DNA of 40,839 bases, taken from assembly GCA_003640385.1 (NCBI GenBank), contig RCAB01000533.1, forward strand, positions 1 through 40,839, in the 5' to 3' direction. Of the stretch, positions 16,780 to 30,600 are shown one piece after another. This stretch comes from Setaria digitata. Taxonomy: Eukaryota > Nematoda > Chromadorea > Rhabditida > Setariidae. Numbering within the stretch: the first letter of the stretch is position 1; each line of letters begins with the position of its first letter. A program made the position numbers and the translations under genes. The notes under the pieces were generated by a model. That model was not told where the DNA came from, ran no database searches, and saw only the letters and a list, made by a program, of their open reading frames with translations.

Positions 16780-16785
16780 AATAAA
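16780..16785 (+). promoter_or_regulatory. Candidate polyadenylation signal of the ion-channel gene
   Basis: AATAAA 43 bases after the stop codon at 16735-16737. A second AATAAA at 17002-17007 is also possible. Such hexamers are frequent by chance in this composition. Confidence 0.35.
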
Positions 16786-16989
16786 CTTATTTATTAAAAC
16801 AAAAAAATCAGACAATTCAAAACAAATCCGCTGTTATTATTATGCAATTATTTATTTATTTTTTGAAGAAAAAAAAAAAAAAAAAAAAAGAAAAATTGAG
16901 GAGCAAGATTTTGAAGAAAATTACGGACGGAAAAAATGCAAGAGAAGAAAAGTGCTACTTTTTTTTTTTTCTTATATCTCAAATTGAAT

Positions 16990-19262
16990 TTTCAATTATT
17001 TAATAAAAACATGTTCTAATTTTCCAGAAAAAAAAAAAAAAGAAAGACACTTTGCTGTATTCATATAAAAGTAAACATTGTTATTTCAAAAATATTTCCT
17101 TTCTTTCCTTTCCCTAATTAATTAATCGAAATACAAGAAGTGATTGCATAAATTACTGATTTAATAATTTAATGAAAAAAAAAAAAAAAAAACGAACATG
17201 TAAGCAGCAGATTTATGTAAGGAAGTAATTTAGCAGGATAACATTCCTCGATGTTATTATTACTCATAACAGAAATAGATAAAACAAAAGAAAATTTTTC
17301 CAGTATAAACTTTCATCATAGCATCATTTTAGAGTTTTCTTTTTAACAGTTAACTGATAAATATTTCACTATAAGTGTGTTTCAGAAAGGCTAATTAGTA
17401 AATAATTATGTCACCTTAAATCAGTATATAAAACATAACATTTGACATATCTGACTTCTTATATCATTTGTTATGCCATAAAAAACGCTGTTAAAATCGA
17501 ATAAATTCTTGCAATTTTTCCTTTTGTCATACACGTAAATGACGTATTGTATTGGAATAGTCCGCTGAGACTGCGCAGTAATGTTCACCTAAATAATGTA
17601 TTGTAGTAGGGTGAGATTGTTGGAAGATTTATAGAAAGTCAATTTAATAGAGAGCAAATTAAAAGGTAATTAAGCGCTATTTGATGCTTACCTAATTCCG
17701 AGTTTAGCTGAAATTAGTGCAGAATGAAAATTTTTGAATGGCTTGTCTGATTTACTGAAAGGAAGAAATGAGTGAAATTTACATAAATTTTACATTGTTA
17801 AATATTAAAATTAGATTTTTATCAAATTTTTGGTAATAATTGAAATATTATTTTTTTTTTTGTGAAGTTAATTTTCTTCCAATTTCAGTATGCTTAAAAT
17901 TAATTTTGCAAATTTATTAACCAAATATATTCAAAAAAAAAAAAATTTTATTACTAACATTCCGTGAACTAGATATTCCCGTGGTATATTCGGAAGTGGA
18001 CAATATCCGAAAAAAATAAATAAATAAAAGAAGAATAGCTAGCTGATCGGAATGATTGCGATGGCCTAGTTGTTTAGGTATTTACTTTTATTATTGCGAT
18101 GTATAATCCGGTTTCTTTAGACGCACTGTATAATTGTTTAAGTATACAGCTTAGTTTGTTTAGCCATATAGTCTAGTTTGTTTCAGTGTGTAGTCTAATC
18201 GTTGCAGGTTTTTATAATTTAGTTATTTAGTGGTAACAAATTCTTTGGAGCAATCATAATTAGCACAGGTATTATTAGTATTACTATTATTTTTTTACTC
18301 ATTTATCATCTTATTTATAATATGAAATAATATTGTGCTCTCTAGAGAATGCATCTGAAAAAAATTCAACTAAAATTTCTCAAGGTAAAATTTTTTTTTT
18401 TTTCTTGAAACAAAAATTAGAATTATATTTTTTAATTCCTTAACTTCAAGCACAGATTAATTTTTTGAACTGCATTTGGAATTTTTTTTTTTTTTTTTTT
18501 TTTTTCAGAGGTCAAAAGTGATGAATAACTATTGTTACTAGCTCAAATGGTATAACTTTTTTCTTTATTTATTTTTTTTTTTTTTTTTAATCCAAATTTT
18601 TATTGTGTGAAAATTTTTATAAAAGATCAGAATTTTGCAAAAAAAAAAATAAATAAATAAATAAAAATAAAATGAATTAAAAAATTAAATATTTTAAATT
18701 TCTAAAATTCTAATGCGCATTGCAAGTTTCAAGATCATTTTTTGTTAAAATTTTTTCCTGTATAAGTTGAACTTAACATGATCACAGGTAATCAAGTTAT
18801 TGTCTGTCGGCAAATTAGCCTTATAAATATAATCACAGTTTTAAATTTATAAGTCAATAATTTCAATTAATTTAGACGATACTATTTTCCACTGGTCAAC
18901 TTGGAATTTGCATTTTGCTGAATGCTTTTAAAATATTAATCTAAAAAAAAAAAAAAAAAAAAAAAAGAAAAATTTTCTAATATAACGATTAAAACAAAAG
19001 CATTAAAAAAAAAAAAAGTAGCATGCAATTCGTATGCTATTCGTGTTCTATTACACTTTTTGGAATATTCAACCTGTTTATATTGCTCTGAAAACGTTTA
19101 AAATTATATGAAAAATTATAAATTCAAAAATATTTTTATATCTTCGTACAGCACATTAAAAAGTTTCTTTTGACTGAAGCAAACAATTTTGTCTTTTATC
19201 AAATTATTTTATAATGAATTTTTTTTTTAAAGGCAACGAATAAATTAAATTCTTAAATGTGT

Positions 19263-19300
<38 letters not shown>
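16990..19300. other. AT-rich intergenic sequence, no gene seen
   Basis: Many poly(A) and poly(T) runs (for example 18481-18505 and 18943-18966), ending in a 38-base A run (19264-19300 region) next to an 'n' at 19301. No open frame with recognisable protein content. A slightly GC-richer patch near 17540-17600 contains TCCGCTGAGACTGCGCAG but has no assignable function. Confidence 0.5.
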
Positions 19301-19301
19301 N

Positions 19302-20870
19302 CTAATTCAAAATAAATGAACAGCAAGTCTTTAATGATATCTTAATGTTTTGTTCTTTTACCATAATAAGATTTTACAATTGGAAAATCAATTTTTCCGA
19401 TCATTCATTTTCTATTTTCAGTTTTGGAATCAGTAACAGGTAAATAATGCAGTTATTCGAGAAAATTTAACAATTTCCTGTGAAAAACGAACAGATATTT
19501 TGATTATTAACTTAGTTTTGAAATAAAAAAATATAGAAAATTCCGATAATTCGATTAATTTCCATGATTCAAATATTCAACTCATTCTATTTTGTCCTTT
19601 AGTTTTGTTCTTTTTTTTTTTTTTTTTTTCTCAATTATTTATTTGATTTTAATGCACTTTTGAAGTTAAGGATTTTTCCTATCCATTGGTCGACTGATGG
19701 GTAATACTAATCCTCGTATGAGAAGGACTATTTCTTGAGAATTTAATTAACTACCTTTTCTTTCTCTCTTTTTTTTTTTTTTTTTTGTCCATGAAGAAAA
19801 ACAATTTTAATAATTTTTGAAACATCAAAAATTTTTTGAGTTACGAATAAAATATATCGTCAATTTTATTTTAACATTACAAATTGATTCGATGATTGAT
19901 CACTTTGTACTTTGTGGTTTGTTGATTTTGCATAGGGAAAAATATGATTCAACAAAAACTTGTGCTAGCAGAAATAGTATTCAGAAATTTTTCCATTTTT
20001 TTTTTTTTTTTTCCTTTGATGATATGAAATTATACATACGAGAAATTCGAGAATTTTCGTGGAAAAATTGAAAGAAAAAATTAAACAATTAATAGAAAAT
20101 GATTAGCTTAATTAGGAGAAGATAATTACTAATATTGTATAAAACAAAAAAAAAAACTGCCTTTCGATGCCCACAAATAATAATTGGTAATATTAAATTT
20201 CCACTTCATATACTTAAATATTAACATTTTCATCCATAATTAAATTATCACTTTTATTATCATTTTATCATATCATGCGCGCATGCATATATATCACAAT
20301 TTTCCTTACATATTTGTTACTTAGTATTTTTAGTATTTTAGAACATTCCGGAATAATTTTTTTTTTTTTTTTTAAAAAAAGTCTAATTAGTTGTGAAATA
20401 AAATAATTAAGAAAGATTTCGGATTAAATATTTAAGGTAGATGATAAAATTTATTATGATACTACCTGTTTGCCATTTCGAATGTCATCAACTTATTTTA
20501 AAAAAAAACTCATAACTGCAAGGAATTAAAATGGTTTTTTTCTGAGATATTTTCAGATGCAAATAAATTTCATTTATGTCTTATATTAAAGAGCAAAATT
20601 TTATTTCATTTTTTTTTTCCCTTGTTCCGGTCATGCTTTATTACTCAATTACCATAGCAACTAATTGCTATATTCGATTTCATTTTCTTTTATTATATTC
20701 AATTCCATTTCATGCCATCCTATCCAATTCGAATTCCATTATATATCACATTTAGTAATAAATTATAAAATGACAAAATAATTGCAACAATAAATAATGC
20801 TCTGAAAGTTCGACGAATATCTCATTTTCACACAAAATTATTTCGAAATGGAAAAAATCCAAAAATGGAA

Positions 20871-20911
<41 letters not shown>

Positions 20912-23600
20912 GAAAGAAACATACGAACTAAACGGCGGCATCTATTTAACATTTAATAGCTATTATGCATCCAACGTTATTTTTTCTCCCTTTGCCTACA
21001 TTCAGACAGTCGGCTATTTGATTTCAAATATCAGTTATTTATATTTATGATTAATTTTCATTGCAGTCTTTCATTTATTCTATTTCTTTTTCATTTTTTT
21101 CATTCAGGAATAAAAATATGGATGAATTTGGATATAAATGTTTCTTTTTTTTGTCTAAATTTTCACTTTAGATCTATAATAAGCAATAATTGTTTTGTTT
21201 ACAGATGAACAAGTAATTATCGGAAAACAAAGAAGAAAAAATGTAATAAATGAAATTTTGTAATTTTTCTTTTTTTTTTTTTTCATTCATTTATGCAAAA
21301 ACGATAATTTTAATAATAATTTCGAAGAAAATAAATAAATAAATAAAACAAAAAAGAAAAAAAAAAATTGAAGGCAAAAATATTTTTTTAATATAATATT
21401 TCTTTTATATAATTTCAGATTATTGAAAATTTTGCGAAAGTTTTAAAAAAATATTTTTGATCACTTATTCACTTTTCATCCCGTCTTCACTTTTTTAGAA
21501 AATTTAGAATGAAATATCAGTCTGAAAGTTGAATTTTTTCATTTTTCCTTTCTCTCGTCTGTATGATTCGTCTTCATTCGTTTTTTATTTGGTAAAGAAT
21601 TTAATTGACATTCGCCGGGGAGTCGCGGGAGAAGAGAAGAGGCAAGGAGAAGGAAATGAAGAATAGTTTTATTTAATCGTGCAAAATTCTTTTTGTTTTT
21701 TTTTTTCACTTTCACAGTAACACTGTCATCGCTATCATCGTATCATCATCATTATTATCATTATCATCATCATTATCATCCTCATCTTTTCAATGATTTA
21801 ATCATCACCATTATTATTATTATAGTTAAAATGATAATGCCTAACAATAATTTTACTCATTATTATAATTGTAATATTATTATTATTTAGCGAATAGTCA
21901 TTTTCAACTTATCTGCCAACTCTATATGGAGAAATTTTTACGATTTTTAGAATTATCAGCATAGATATACAATAAATGGAGAATGGAATAGAACAGAAAA
22001 ATATCTCAAATGTTAATAATAGCAGTAATTAATTAAGGGAAAGTTAGTAGTAACAATAATAAATTATCAATATTTATTATTATAACTATAACGATCGTTT
22101 AAAATTTGCCATATCAAATTTAAATTATTTCTAATTCAAGCCGAAATGATTTCAAACAATAAAACGAAACAGTGGAAATTAGCAGAACTACATTGAATCA
22201 AATTCTGAAATAGCATTCATCCAAGTGGAATTAAATTTAAAACTGCATTGCATTGAATTGATAAAAAAAAAAAAAAAAAAANAAAAAAAAAAAAAAAAAC
22301 GAAATAAAATCAAATTAGAACAAAATAAAATAAAATGAAATAGAATAAAATTGACAAATAGCCTTTTGGAACAGAAGGAAATGGCAAAATAAATAAATAA
22401 AATAAGATAAAGATAAATAATAAATAAAATTAAATGCCGAAAGAACGAAAAGTGGAAAATATTCATTGCACAAAATTCATTAGCAATATCGTCTAATTAG
22501 CAATAACTTACTTTATCGCCATCAATCAACAGTTGTCAGCTATTAGCTAGCCTGGAAATAAAAAAATAAATATATGAATAAAGTTCCGTTTTTTTTTTTT
22601 TTTTTTTCTAAATTCGTCCCCATGTCTAATTAATTGCATTAAAAAAAAAAAAAAAAAAAAAAAGTAGATGAAAAGAAAAGAAAAAGCACGAAACTTTTGC
22701 TTCGCCCATTTCCTGCTTTTACATTCTGATTTCTGCCCTTTTCCTGTCATTTTTTCCGGTTCTTTGTTCGAACAAATCTCATACAATTCTTACTGTATTT
22801 GTACTGTTAGTGATGAATTAATCTATTTAGCATTTGTTACTTTATTAATATTAATTATAACGTTTTTATTTTTCCGGTTATACTTTGCTTTTGACACATT
22901 TGAGCTACTGTTGCAATTTTTATTAATTAACGAAAGCTGTATTAATTATAATAAGTGTGCTTTTTGCTGTGCTATTAGTTATTATTACGGTAATTTCCGG
23001 TTTGTTTCCAATCAACAAATGAAGACAAATAAAAATAAAAAAAAAAAAACAAAAAAATTTTGCATTTTAGTTTTCTAATAATTTTTGAATTTTTGCATTA
23101 AATTTTGACATATTTCCTTTCACATCTTTCTTTTTTTGCGCTGTTAATTATTGTTAACACAGCAAGTATTAAATTTGTTAAATAGTAAAGGCATGCCATA
23201 ATATTGAAAAATCTTTTTAAAAAATAATAAATTTAAAAATTTCAATGTTAACTAATGAAATTTAAAAAAAAAAAAAAATCACTTTATATATTCTTCATAT
23301 ATATTAAATGTCTAATAACTTTTTCTAACATATTTTTTGCATAAATTTGAAGAAGAAAAAGAAAAAAAAACATATAATAAAAAATACAAATTATTATTGT
23401 ATCTTTAAAAACTGAAATTGAAATTCCTTACAAATTTTTCATATATTATGTTTCAGAAATTTTACAATTCATTGACTGATAAAATTTAAACTCAAATATT
23501 TGAATTGAAATAATATTAAAATTAATTGAACAAAAACATATATATTAATTTTCAACGATTTTTCCCTGTTTTATTTATTTTTTTAATGAAATAAAAAATT
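19302..23600. other. AT-rich intergenic sequence with simple repeats, no gene seen
   Basis: It contains a degenerate ATC/ATT trinucleotide repeat at about 21717-21790, homopolymers around 20873-20900 and 22262-22300 (with an 'n' at 22282), and a purine-rich GC patch at 21612-21650. The longest open frame (22668-23078, 136 codons) is made of Phe/Leu/Ile/Cys-rich sequence typical of T-rich DNA, with no family features. I do not call it a gene. Confidence 0.5.
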
Positions 23601-23614
23601 AAAAAAAAAAAAAA

Positions 23615-23806
23615 TACAATTTATTATTGTTTTCACAAAAAAACTTAAAAATTTTCGTCCTTAAAGGATATCATTTTGTAAATAATTTCAAGAATCAGAA
23701 TTGAAATNTACAATTTATTATTGTTTTCACAAAAAAACTTAAATGAAAAATTTTCGTCCTTAAAGGATATCATTTTGTAAATAATTTCAAGAATCAGAAT
23801 TGAAAT
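23615..23806. repeat. Direct duplication of about 93-98 bp split by a single 'n'
   Basis: Copy 1 is 23615-23707 and copy 2 is 23709-23806. They are identical except that copy 2 has five extra bases after ACTTAAA. The 'n' at 23708 sits exactly between them. This looks like two overlapping contig ends that were placed side by side rather than a biological repeat. Confidence 0.85.
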
Positions 23807-24123
23807 ATCAAAAAAGTATATATATATATATATATCCATTTCAGATGATATAATCATAATAATATGAGCAATTTCCGGTGATGATGGAGTATGGTATAAC
23901 AATGGACATGCAATTCTGCCCCATATCGAATTGTCATTGAATTTTATCCATTCTTCTTCGTGGAAGACTCCATTGAAATGAATTGGAATTTCTTTTTTTT
24001 TTTTAATTTTATTTTTGAAGGAAATTTGAATTATTTATTGGTATTGAAATTATCAGAAAATCGTTAGGAAGTGGAAAGTGTAAAAATTATTCTTGTTGAT
24101 TCTTGAATTTTAGGTTATTTTGA

Positions 24124-24269
24124 TTGAACAAAATTTTTAATTAATAATTAGCATGAAATTATTACTTATGAAACAATTTATTTTCATCAGATTATTTTGA
24201 ACAAAATTTTTAATTAATAATTAGCATGAAATTATTACTTATGAAACAATTTATTTTCATCAGATTATT
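24124..24269. repeat. Perfect tandem duplication, period 73 bp
   Basis: Two identical copies, 24124-24196 and 24197-24269, beginning TTGAACAAAATTTTTAATT. Unlike the neighbouring duplications there is no 'n' at the junction, so it may be a real recent duplication or a misassembly. Confidence 0.85.
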
Positions 24270-24437
24270 CTTGCTTTCCTTTTTTTTTTTTTTTTTTTTT
24301 TTAAACTTATTTGTTAAATTTCAAATCAAGAGAATTGTTTTTCAACTTAGTGATAGATATTGTGAGGGAGTTTTTGGCCAGGTAGTTATTCGAATATAAA
24401 TAATCATTTCTAATCGAACTTCATTAATATTCATTGC

Positions 24438-24472
<35 letters not shown>

Positions 24473-27300
24473 CTNGACGTTATCAAGAAAATCAATCACG
24501 TGGTTTCTCATTTATCAACAAACAATTATTTCGTTTCTAGACGAATTATGAAATGTGATCATCTAGTAATTTTCCATGTTTCACTGAATTTGATTACTCT
24601 AGCAATTCGCGGATAATTTTCCACGATTATCAGGATTTATCTCAAGGTAAGACGATTTACACGAACAATTATTATTTTTGAGAAAATTTCTCGAAAGTTA
24701 TTTTTAATTAACCTATCACAATTATTAAATAATCCTAGTCATACAGAAATAATATGTCAGTATTATGTGAATATAGATTTTAATCTAAAAGATAAAATTA
24801 CAAATATATGAATTATGAAATTACAGTTATTTTTATTTGCTAATTATACAAATTATAATTATTTTGCCTAATATTTCGGTCGTTTTCCTTTGCTTGGCTC
24901 CATATTTTGTTTTTCAATTTTGTGTCAACTTATTACCACTTCTGAACACTATATTTTTGATTTATTAATGAAAAAAAAAAATATTTTTCTTTAAATTTGA
25001 AAAGGAAATTTTGTCATTNATATTTTTTCTTTAAATTTGAAAAGGAAATTTTGTCATTTTTTTTTTCTGCTATTTAAGAGACTACCCCCCCAAAAAAAAA
25101 AAAAAGGAAAATTGATATCATAGAGAAGATAATGACAGATATTATTACTTAATAAATTTTCATATCAAATTTTATTTTAATTTAAGTAAAATAAACTAAA
25201 AGCGTGAGGTATTCTTTTTCTGCATAACATGGTAAATCCTACTAATTCCAAGTGTTAACCTAAATTAAAAGATAATATTTAGTTTACACATCAATGAACT
25301 AGTATTAAAATTTAATAGCAAGTTATTAGTCAGTCAAGAAGCTATTCATAAAAGTGAAAAGAAAAGAGAAAAGATAATATTCTAATGAGCTTTATTCATA
25401 TCTAATTGTCAGATCAATTCATCGATGTTAACCTAATAGACATGATGATTTAGACCGGAACCATTAATTGGTGTGACATTTAGAGGTCGCTAAACAGTAT
25501 GAAATTTCGGATAATTATCAAGTAATTGGATAAGTCTGTCAAATTATTGTATACGTGATGTTGACAAATTACATTTTTAATAAAAATTAGAGATAAGATA
25601 ATTTAAAATATGTTGACAGCATTTCCATACGTTAATATTACTATATATTACGTTAGAAACGAAAAGCATTATCAGAGAGTTATTACTTAATATTACAATA
25701 AGTTCAATGTGAAATAATGCAAGAAAAAGAGAGGGAGAGAAGAAAAAAAAAAAAGTTAAAAATTACTTTAAAAGAAAAAAAAAAAAAAAGAATTATTAAT
25801 TCCATCATTCAAGGACATCGCTCACCAACCTGTTACCAATTTGACATTCTAAAATAATGATCAATTTTTGAATAATTTGATTTCGAATTTGTAGTTTATG
25901 AAATATTTTAAGTTTGAAGAACATGAAATAAAATACTCAGATCCGTTAATTTATGCTCACAGAGCGGTTGTCACTGTTTCAAATTCATTCAACAATTTAA
26001 CACTGTTGGTGGTAAAATTCACGAAAGAGGAGAAGAAAATTTTTTTTTTTTTTCCTTTTTGTTGAATTTATTTTAAAAGCTATTCCCGATTGCCACATTG
26101 CCCATTGATAACAATAGGACGATTGATAAATTTGATTTTTCATCTGTTTCATCAGCTAAATGCATTGATTATCATTTTAACAATAAATTTAGTAAAATCC
26201 GACTTAATGCAGTTAGATTTGTTTTAATAAAGTTTAATAATTGAGCTAAATTAAATTATTGATTAAACTTGATTTCATCTCAATAAATATGCAATCGAAA
26301 TTAGTCACATATTAATTATTTGCTATTAGTGCATGATTTGTTTGCCAAGTATGTTATATTTAATTTTATTATTTCCTTAAGTATGTTATATTTGATTAAA
26401 TCATGATTTATTTATCATATTTAATTACATTTTTCCTTCCAACTATTCCATATTCGGCAGCCCATAATAAATGACTTAGCTTTTTTTTTTTCCCCTCCAT
26501 ATCCATAAATTTTCTTTTTAAATCGTGAAAAAAGAAACTTATCAATTCCAATTTTTTGTGCCAGAAAGTTTTTATCTTATTTTAATTTTTATTTTTTGCT
26601 AAATAAAATCTGACGAGAATCATCCTGCCCCTTGAATTTTTTTTTTCATTTCATTTCACCGATTAATTGAATGATAACTTACAATTTTTTTTCTCCAAAA
26701 TTTTCAATAATTAAATGATTTCTATAATCAATTTTTTTTTTTTTTTAAATGTTATTTTCTTGTCATGAGTGTCATTTTCAGCAAATAAAGAGAAAAGAAT
26801 TCGAGAAAGAAAAAGTTTCCAATTTTTAAAAACTTTCAATTAAATTAAAATCATCATATGTTTATAGTTAGGTTTCTTTCTCTTCTTTTCTTTTTATTTT
26901 GTTATTTTTCTTTTTTTGTTTCTTTATTTTTTCACTTGCTTTTAAAATTGTGAAAAAGAAAAGGAAAATAATGACTGAACACCTGTTTCGAAACCTTTTT
27001 TTTTTTTTTTTTCCATCTCATTTTTTCTGCATTTGATCAAATTTGATTCTACACTTGTTTATCATATTTACTCACAGTTGAATTTAATCATTTTATTTAT
27101 CTAATTAATTCCTCCTCTTCTTTGGATAGCACCATTAATTTCTTTCCTTTTTTTTTTTTTTTTTTTTTTCAAATATTCATCAACAATAATTGTTAAAATA
27201 ATCAGAGAAGATTGGTTCAAGCAAGAAATTATGCCACAAATGTCACTTTATTTACGACTTTCCAATTATTTTACTTTATCCTTGATCCTCTCATAATGGT
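24270..27300. other. AT-rich intergenic sequence, no gene seen
   Basis: Homopolymer-rich DNA with an 'n' at 24475 right after a long T run, and a 35-bp direct duplication (24984-25018 and 25024-25058) around the 'n' at 25019. No supported coding exon on either strand. Confidence 0.5.
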
Positions 27301-27421
27301 CAATTTAAAAAAAAAAAAAAAAAAAAAAAAAGAAAAAAGAAAAAAGAAAAAAAACACTTTTTATCAACATTTGCTTTGTAACATTAAATGATCCGCAACG
27401 CAACCCTTTTCTTCGTTTTCA

Positions 27422-27660
27422 GGGTTGATTGCTGCTATTGTTATTGTAATTGTTATTGTTGTTGTTATTATTATTATTATTTCTACCATTGTTGTTACTA
27501 TTATTGTTATTGTTATTGCTATTGCTATGATAAACCATGTATAAGCGCGGAAAATTTCCCGATTATTTCCATTCTTTCCGTTCTCTCTTTTGTCTTGAAA
27601 GAACTGTACAGCCCTTCCTTTTCTCTCTCTCTCTCTCTCTCTCTTTCTTTTTCTCTCCCT
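27422..27660. repeat. Simple-repeat cluster: (TTATTG)-like then (CT)n
   Basis: From about 27428 to 27530 the sequence is built from TTG/TTA/TTATTG units. From 27622 to 27645 it is a (CT) run, followed by more pyrimidines. The open frames across it, on both strands, are repeat translations and not genes. Confidence 0.85.
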
Positions 27661-27699
27661 TTTCATATCACTATTGCGGCAAACTAAATTATATATCAT

Positions 27700-30600
27700 C
27701 ATTTCATAATCATCAAAATATCATCACACAATTACAATTTTAGATTGTTTGCTATTGTAACAGATTATTTTCAAAAAATGTTTGCTGCAACAATTGCGCC
27801 AAATATTGCTGAATGCGAATTTCTAAATGCAATCGATCATGTTATATTTTTTTTTTTCATTATATTAAGGTTAGATTTTAAATTTATATTTAAAAATTTG
27901 AAATATACTGATAAGTGTGAGCTTTTCAGCTCTTAATTATCAATTTTAAATTATTAATTTCCCACTGTAACAAATTTTTATGATAAAGTATGATTAATTG
28001 GCAAGATTTGAAATTTTAACAATTATATCATTTATGATTCATAATTATTAATTATTGCATCTCCAATCTCCAGTTAGTCATTATTCAACGCCTCATTTCC
28101 AATTAATTATTTTCACTTCTAGCTTTTATTCGTCAATTCCTGAAAAGATTCCCAGCTCGTGCATTATTTCCAATTTTTGTTAAATGTTTAGGATTTAATT
28201 TACCTTAATTTATACAAATGATTTCATAATCAAGGAAAGAAATTTCTTCTAAAGTAATTAAAACTTTTTCTTTCTTTTTTTTTTTTGAAAAAAATTTTGC
28301 TTCATATCATTGCATCAATCTTTTCTTTAATAAAATTTTTCCTCTTTTTTTTTTTCTTTTTTCCATCTTTTTGTTTTTTATTCATTTTTTTTTTTTTTTT
28401 TTTAATTAATTTTGTTCAGCATTTGCAAAATTGCTAAAATTTGGAGAATTTTTACAATAATTGTGCAACTTCGTCACATTTTACTTTGATAAAGTTTTGT
28501 TTCATTTTTCGTTTTCCATTTTTTTTTTTTTCGGAAAAAGAAAAAGGATATTTTACCGTATTCAATAATCGAACCATCTGCAAAATCACTCATCATCCTC
28601 TTTCTCAGATGGATTTGAAAAGATCTAAATGTTTCGGTTCATTAATTTGCAGCCGGTTTATGATTTTCCATTTTACCTTTTTCCTAGTCAGTGGTTCTTC
28701 TAATATTTCAGGCTATAAACGGATAAATTTTCCAGGATTGAAAATTTCAACTCTTAAATACTATTAATTTCGTTCGTTAAAAAAAAAAACTTTTCGAATT
28801 TCTCATTTTTAAAATTTTTCTTCTTTCCTCCCTAACTAAATGATAGTAATATGACTTTACAAGAATAAATAAGCATTAATTGTGTATAACGTTTTTGTAC
28901 ACGTAAAGAGATTTTACAATCGCTTACACGCATTGCTAGTATCGAAATGTCGCACTATTCTTTTATTTCATTCTTCCGGAATTGTCTCAGATTTCGTAAT
29001 AACCGTTTCTATTTCAGTTTTCGTTCTGGCAATATCCGTTCTTTCAATAGTGCTCTTTGTTAGACTCTTTTCCTGATTATTTAACCTTTTTTTCGTTTTT
29101 TTTTTTTTTTTTTTTTTTTTTTTGGGGGGGGGGGGGGGGAAATCCTGTNCTTAGCTCTTCTTTCATCATTTTAGTTTATTAGACTCTTTTCGGATTTTTT
29201 GAACTTTTACGGGGATCATTTTACTTATTTCTGTCTCTTTTTAACTTTTTTCTTTTTTTTTATCCACTGTTCGGGGTTGTTTCTACCGGATTACTTCTTT
29301 TTTATTTTCTTCCCAATTAGTTCCTTTAAAGTAGTTTTGATAATTGCTTGTTCTTAATTATTTAGCATTTCGTTCGATTTCTTTCCTTCGGGATTATTTT
29401 TCCTACTTATCATCATTGATCTTTCTTCTTTCTGGATTCCCAAAATTGCGGATTAGGATTTCTTGACCAAGGATTAGAATTTCTCAGAGTTCTTTTATAT
29501 ATTTATATAAATTTCGTCCATTTTTCAATTACCTTTTATTGCATGTTGAAGCTATTTTGCGAAGAAAAAGCGAAATTTTAATTTTCACTTTTCCCTTCTT
29601 TAATCTTGACCATCTTTTTTTATTTTATTTTCTCAATCACTAATCATAAGCCAGCATAATGTATATCATCTTATCAAATGCAATATATATATATATATAT
29701 ATATTGAAAAAAATATATATATATATTGTAAGGAAACTTTTAATAAGAGTATTAAAAACTTTCATAGTAACTAATTTTGAAGTTATAAGTAATGAAAGAA
29801 AAACTGTGGTAATTGAATAAGCTAGTTTAAAATCTTATAATATTTCCAATTATAATTCATTAATTAACTTTATGAATACAGACCAAATAAGGACGACGAA
29901 ATTTTAGTATTCAAAGGACTTTTTGAATTTTTTTTTTTTTTTTTTTTTCAAATAAACTTTCCGTAAATGCATCTCATCGACCAAAATTAAAAACTTTTTT
30001 TTTTTTTTTTTTAATTTTTTAGGTTTAACATATGTAACAATATTAGATAGTGATTGGATATTATGATAGTTTTGCATGGGTTGTTGTTAATAATTTTTCT
30101 TATTTAAAAGAGAAAGAAAAAAAATTAATAAAGTTAATTTTCTAGTGGTGGAGAATTTTAAAGCTGTAAATGTGGAAATGGTTAAATTAAAATAATGATA
30201 AGCAAAACGAATCACTATTATCAACAATAATAATAGCGATAAATTGAAGTTGTAATATTTATGTTTCATAATTATTTTCAGCTAAATTAGCGGAATAGAA
30301 AGAAGGAAAAAGGAAACAAGCAACCGGAAAACTGGCAGTAGTAACATACGATAACGATTTTTATCTAGTGCAACAGCAAAGTAGGTCTCTTTTTTCTGTT
30401 CTTAGTTTCGGAATTTCTTTCCTGATTCACTTCCGGAATTTGATTCTAACAAGCAAACTTCCTTTCTCTTGCCTTTTGTCATTCTTTCTCTTCTGCCTTT
30501 TCAAGAATTCCATTTCAAAAAAATTTTTTTTTTTAAACTTTCCGATATTTAATCATATTATTCGTTCAAATGAAATCATCATTTTAATCTTATTTCAGGA

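Noticed and set aside
22668..23078. 136-codon plus-strand open frame, hydrophobic
   Set aside because: It is rich in Phe/Leu/Ile/Cys as expected from T-rich DNA, ends in a lysine-rich homopolymer and matches no family I know. No splice or signal evidence.
27364..27702. Open frames on both strands across the TTATTG/CT repeat
   Set aside because: They are simple-repeat translations (Arg-Glu, Thr-Ile, Leu-Ser runs).
28882..29076. 64-codon frame with a Val/Ile/Ser-rich membrane-like end
   Set aside because: No homologue or exon borders are recognised, and the hydrophobic part is typical of T-rich DNA.
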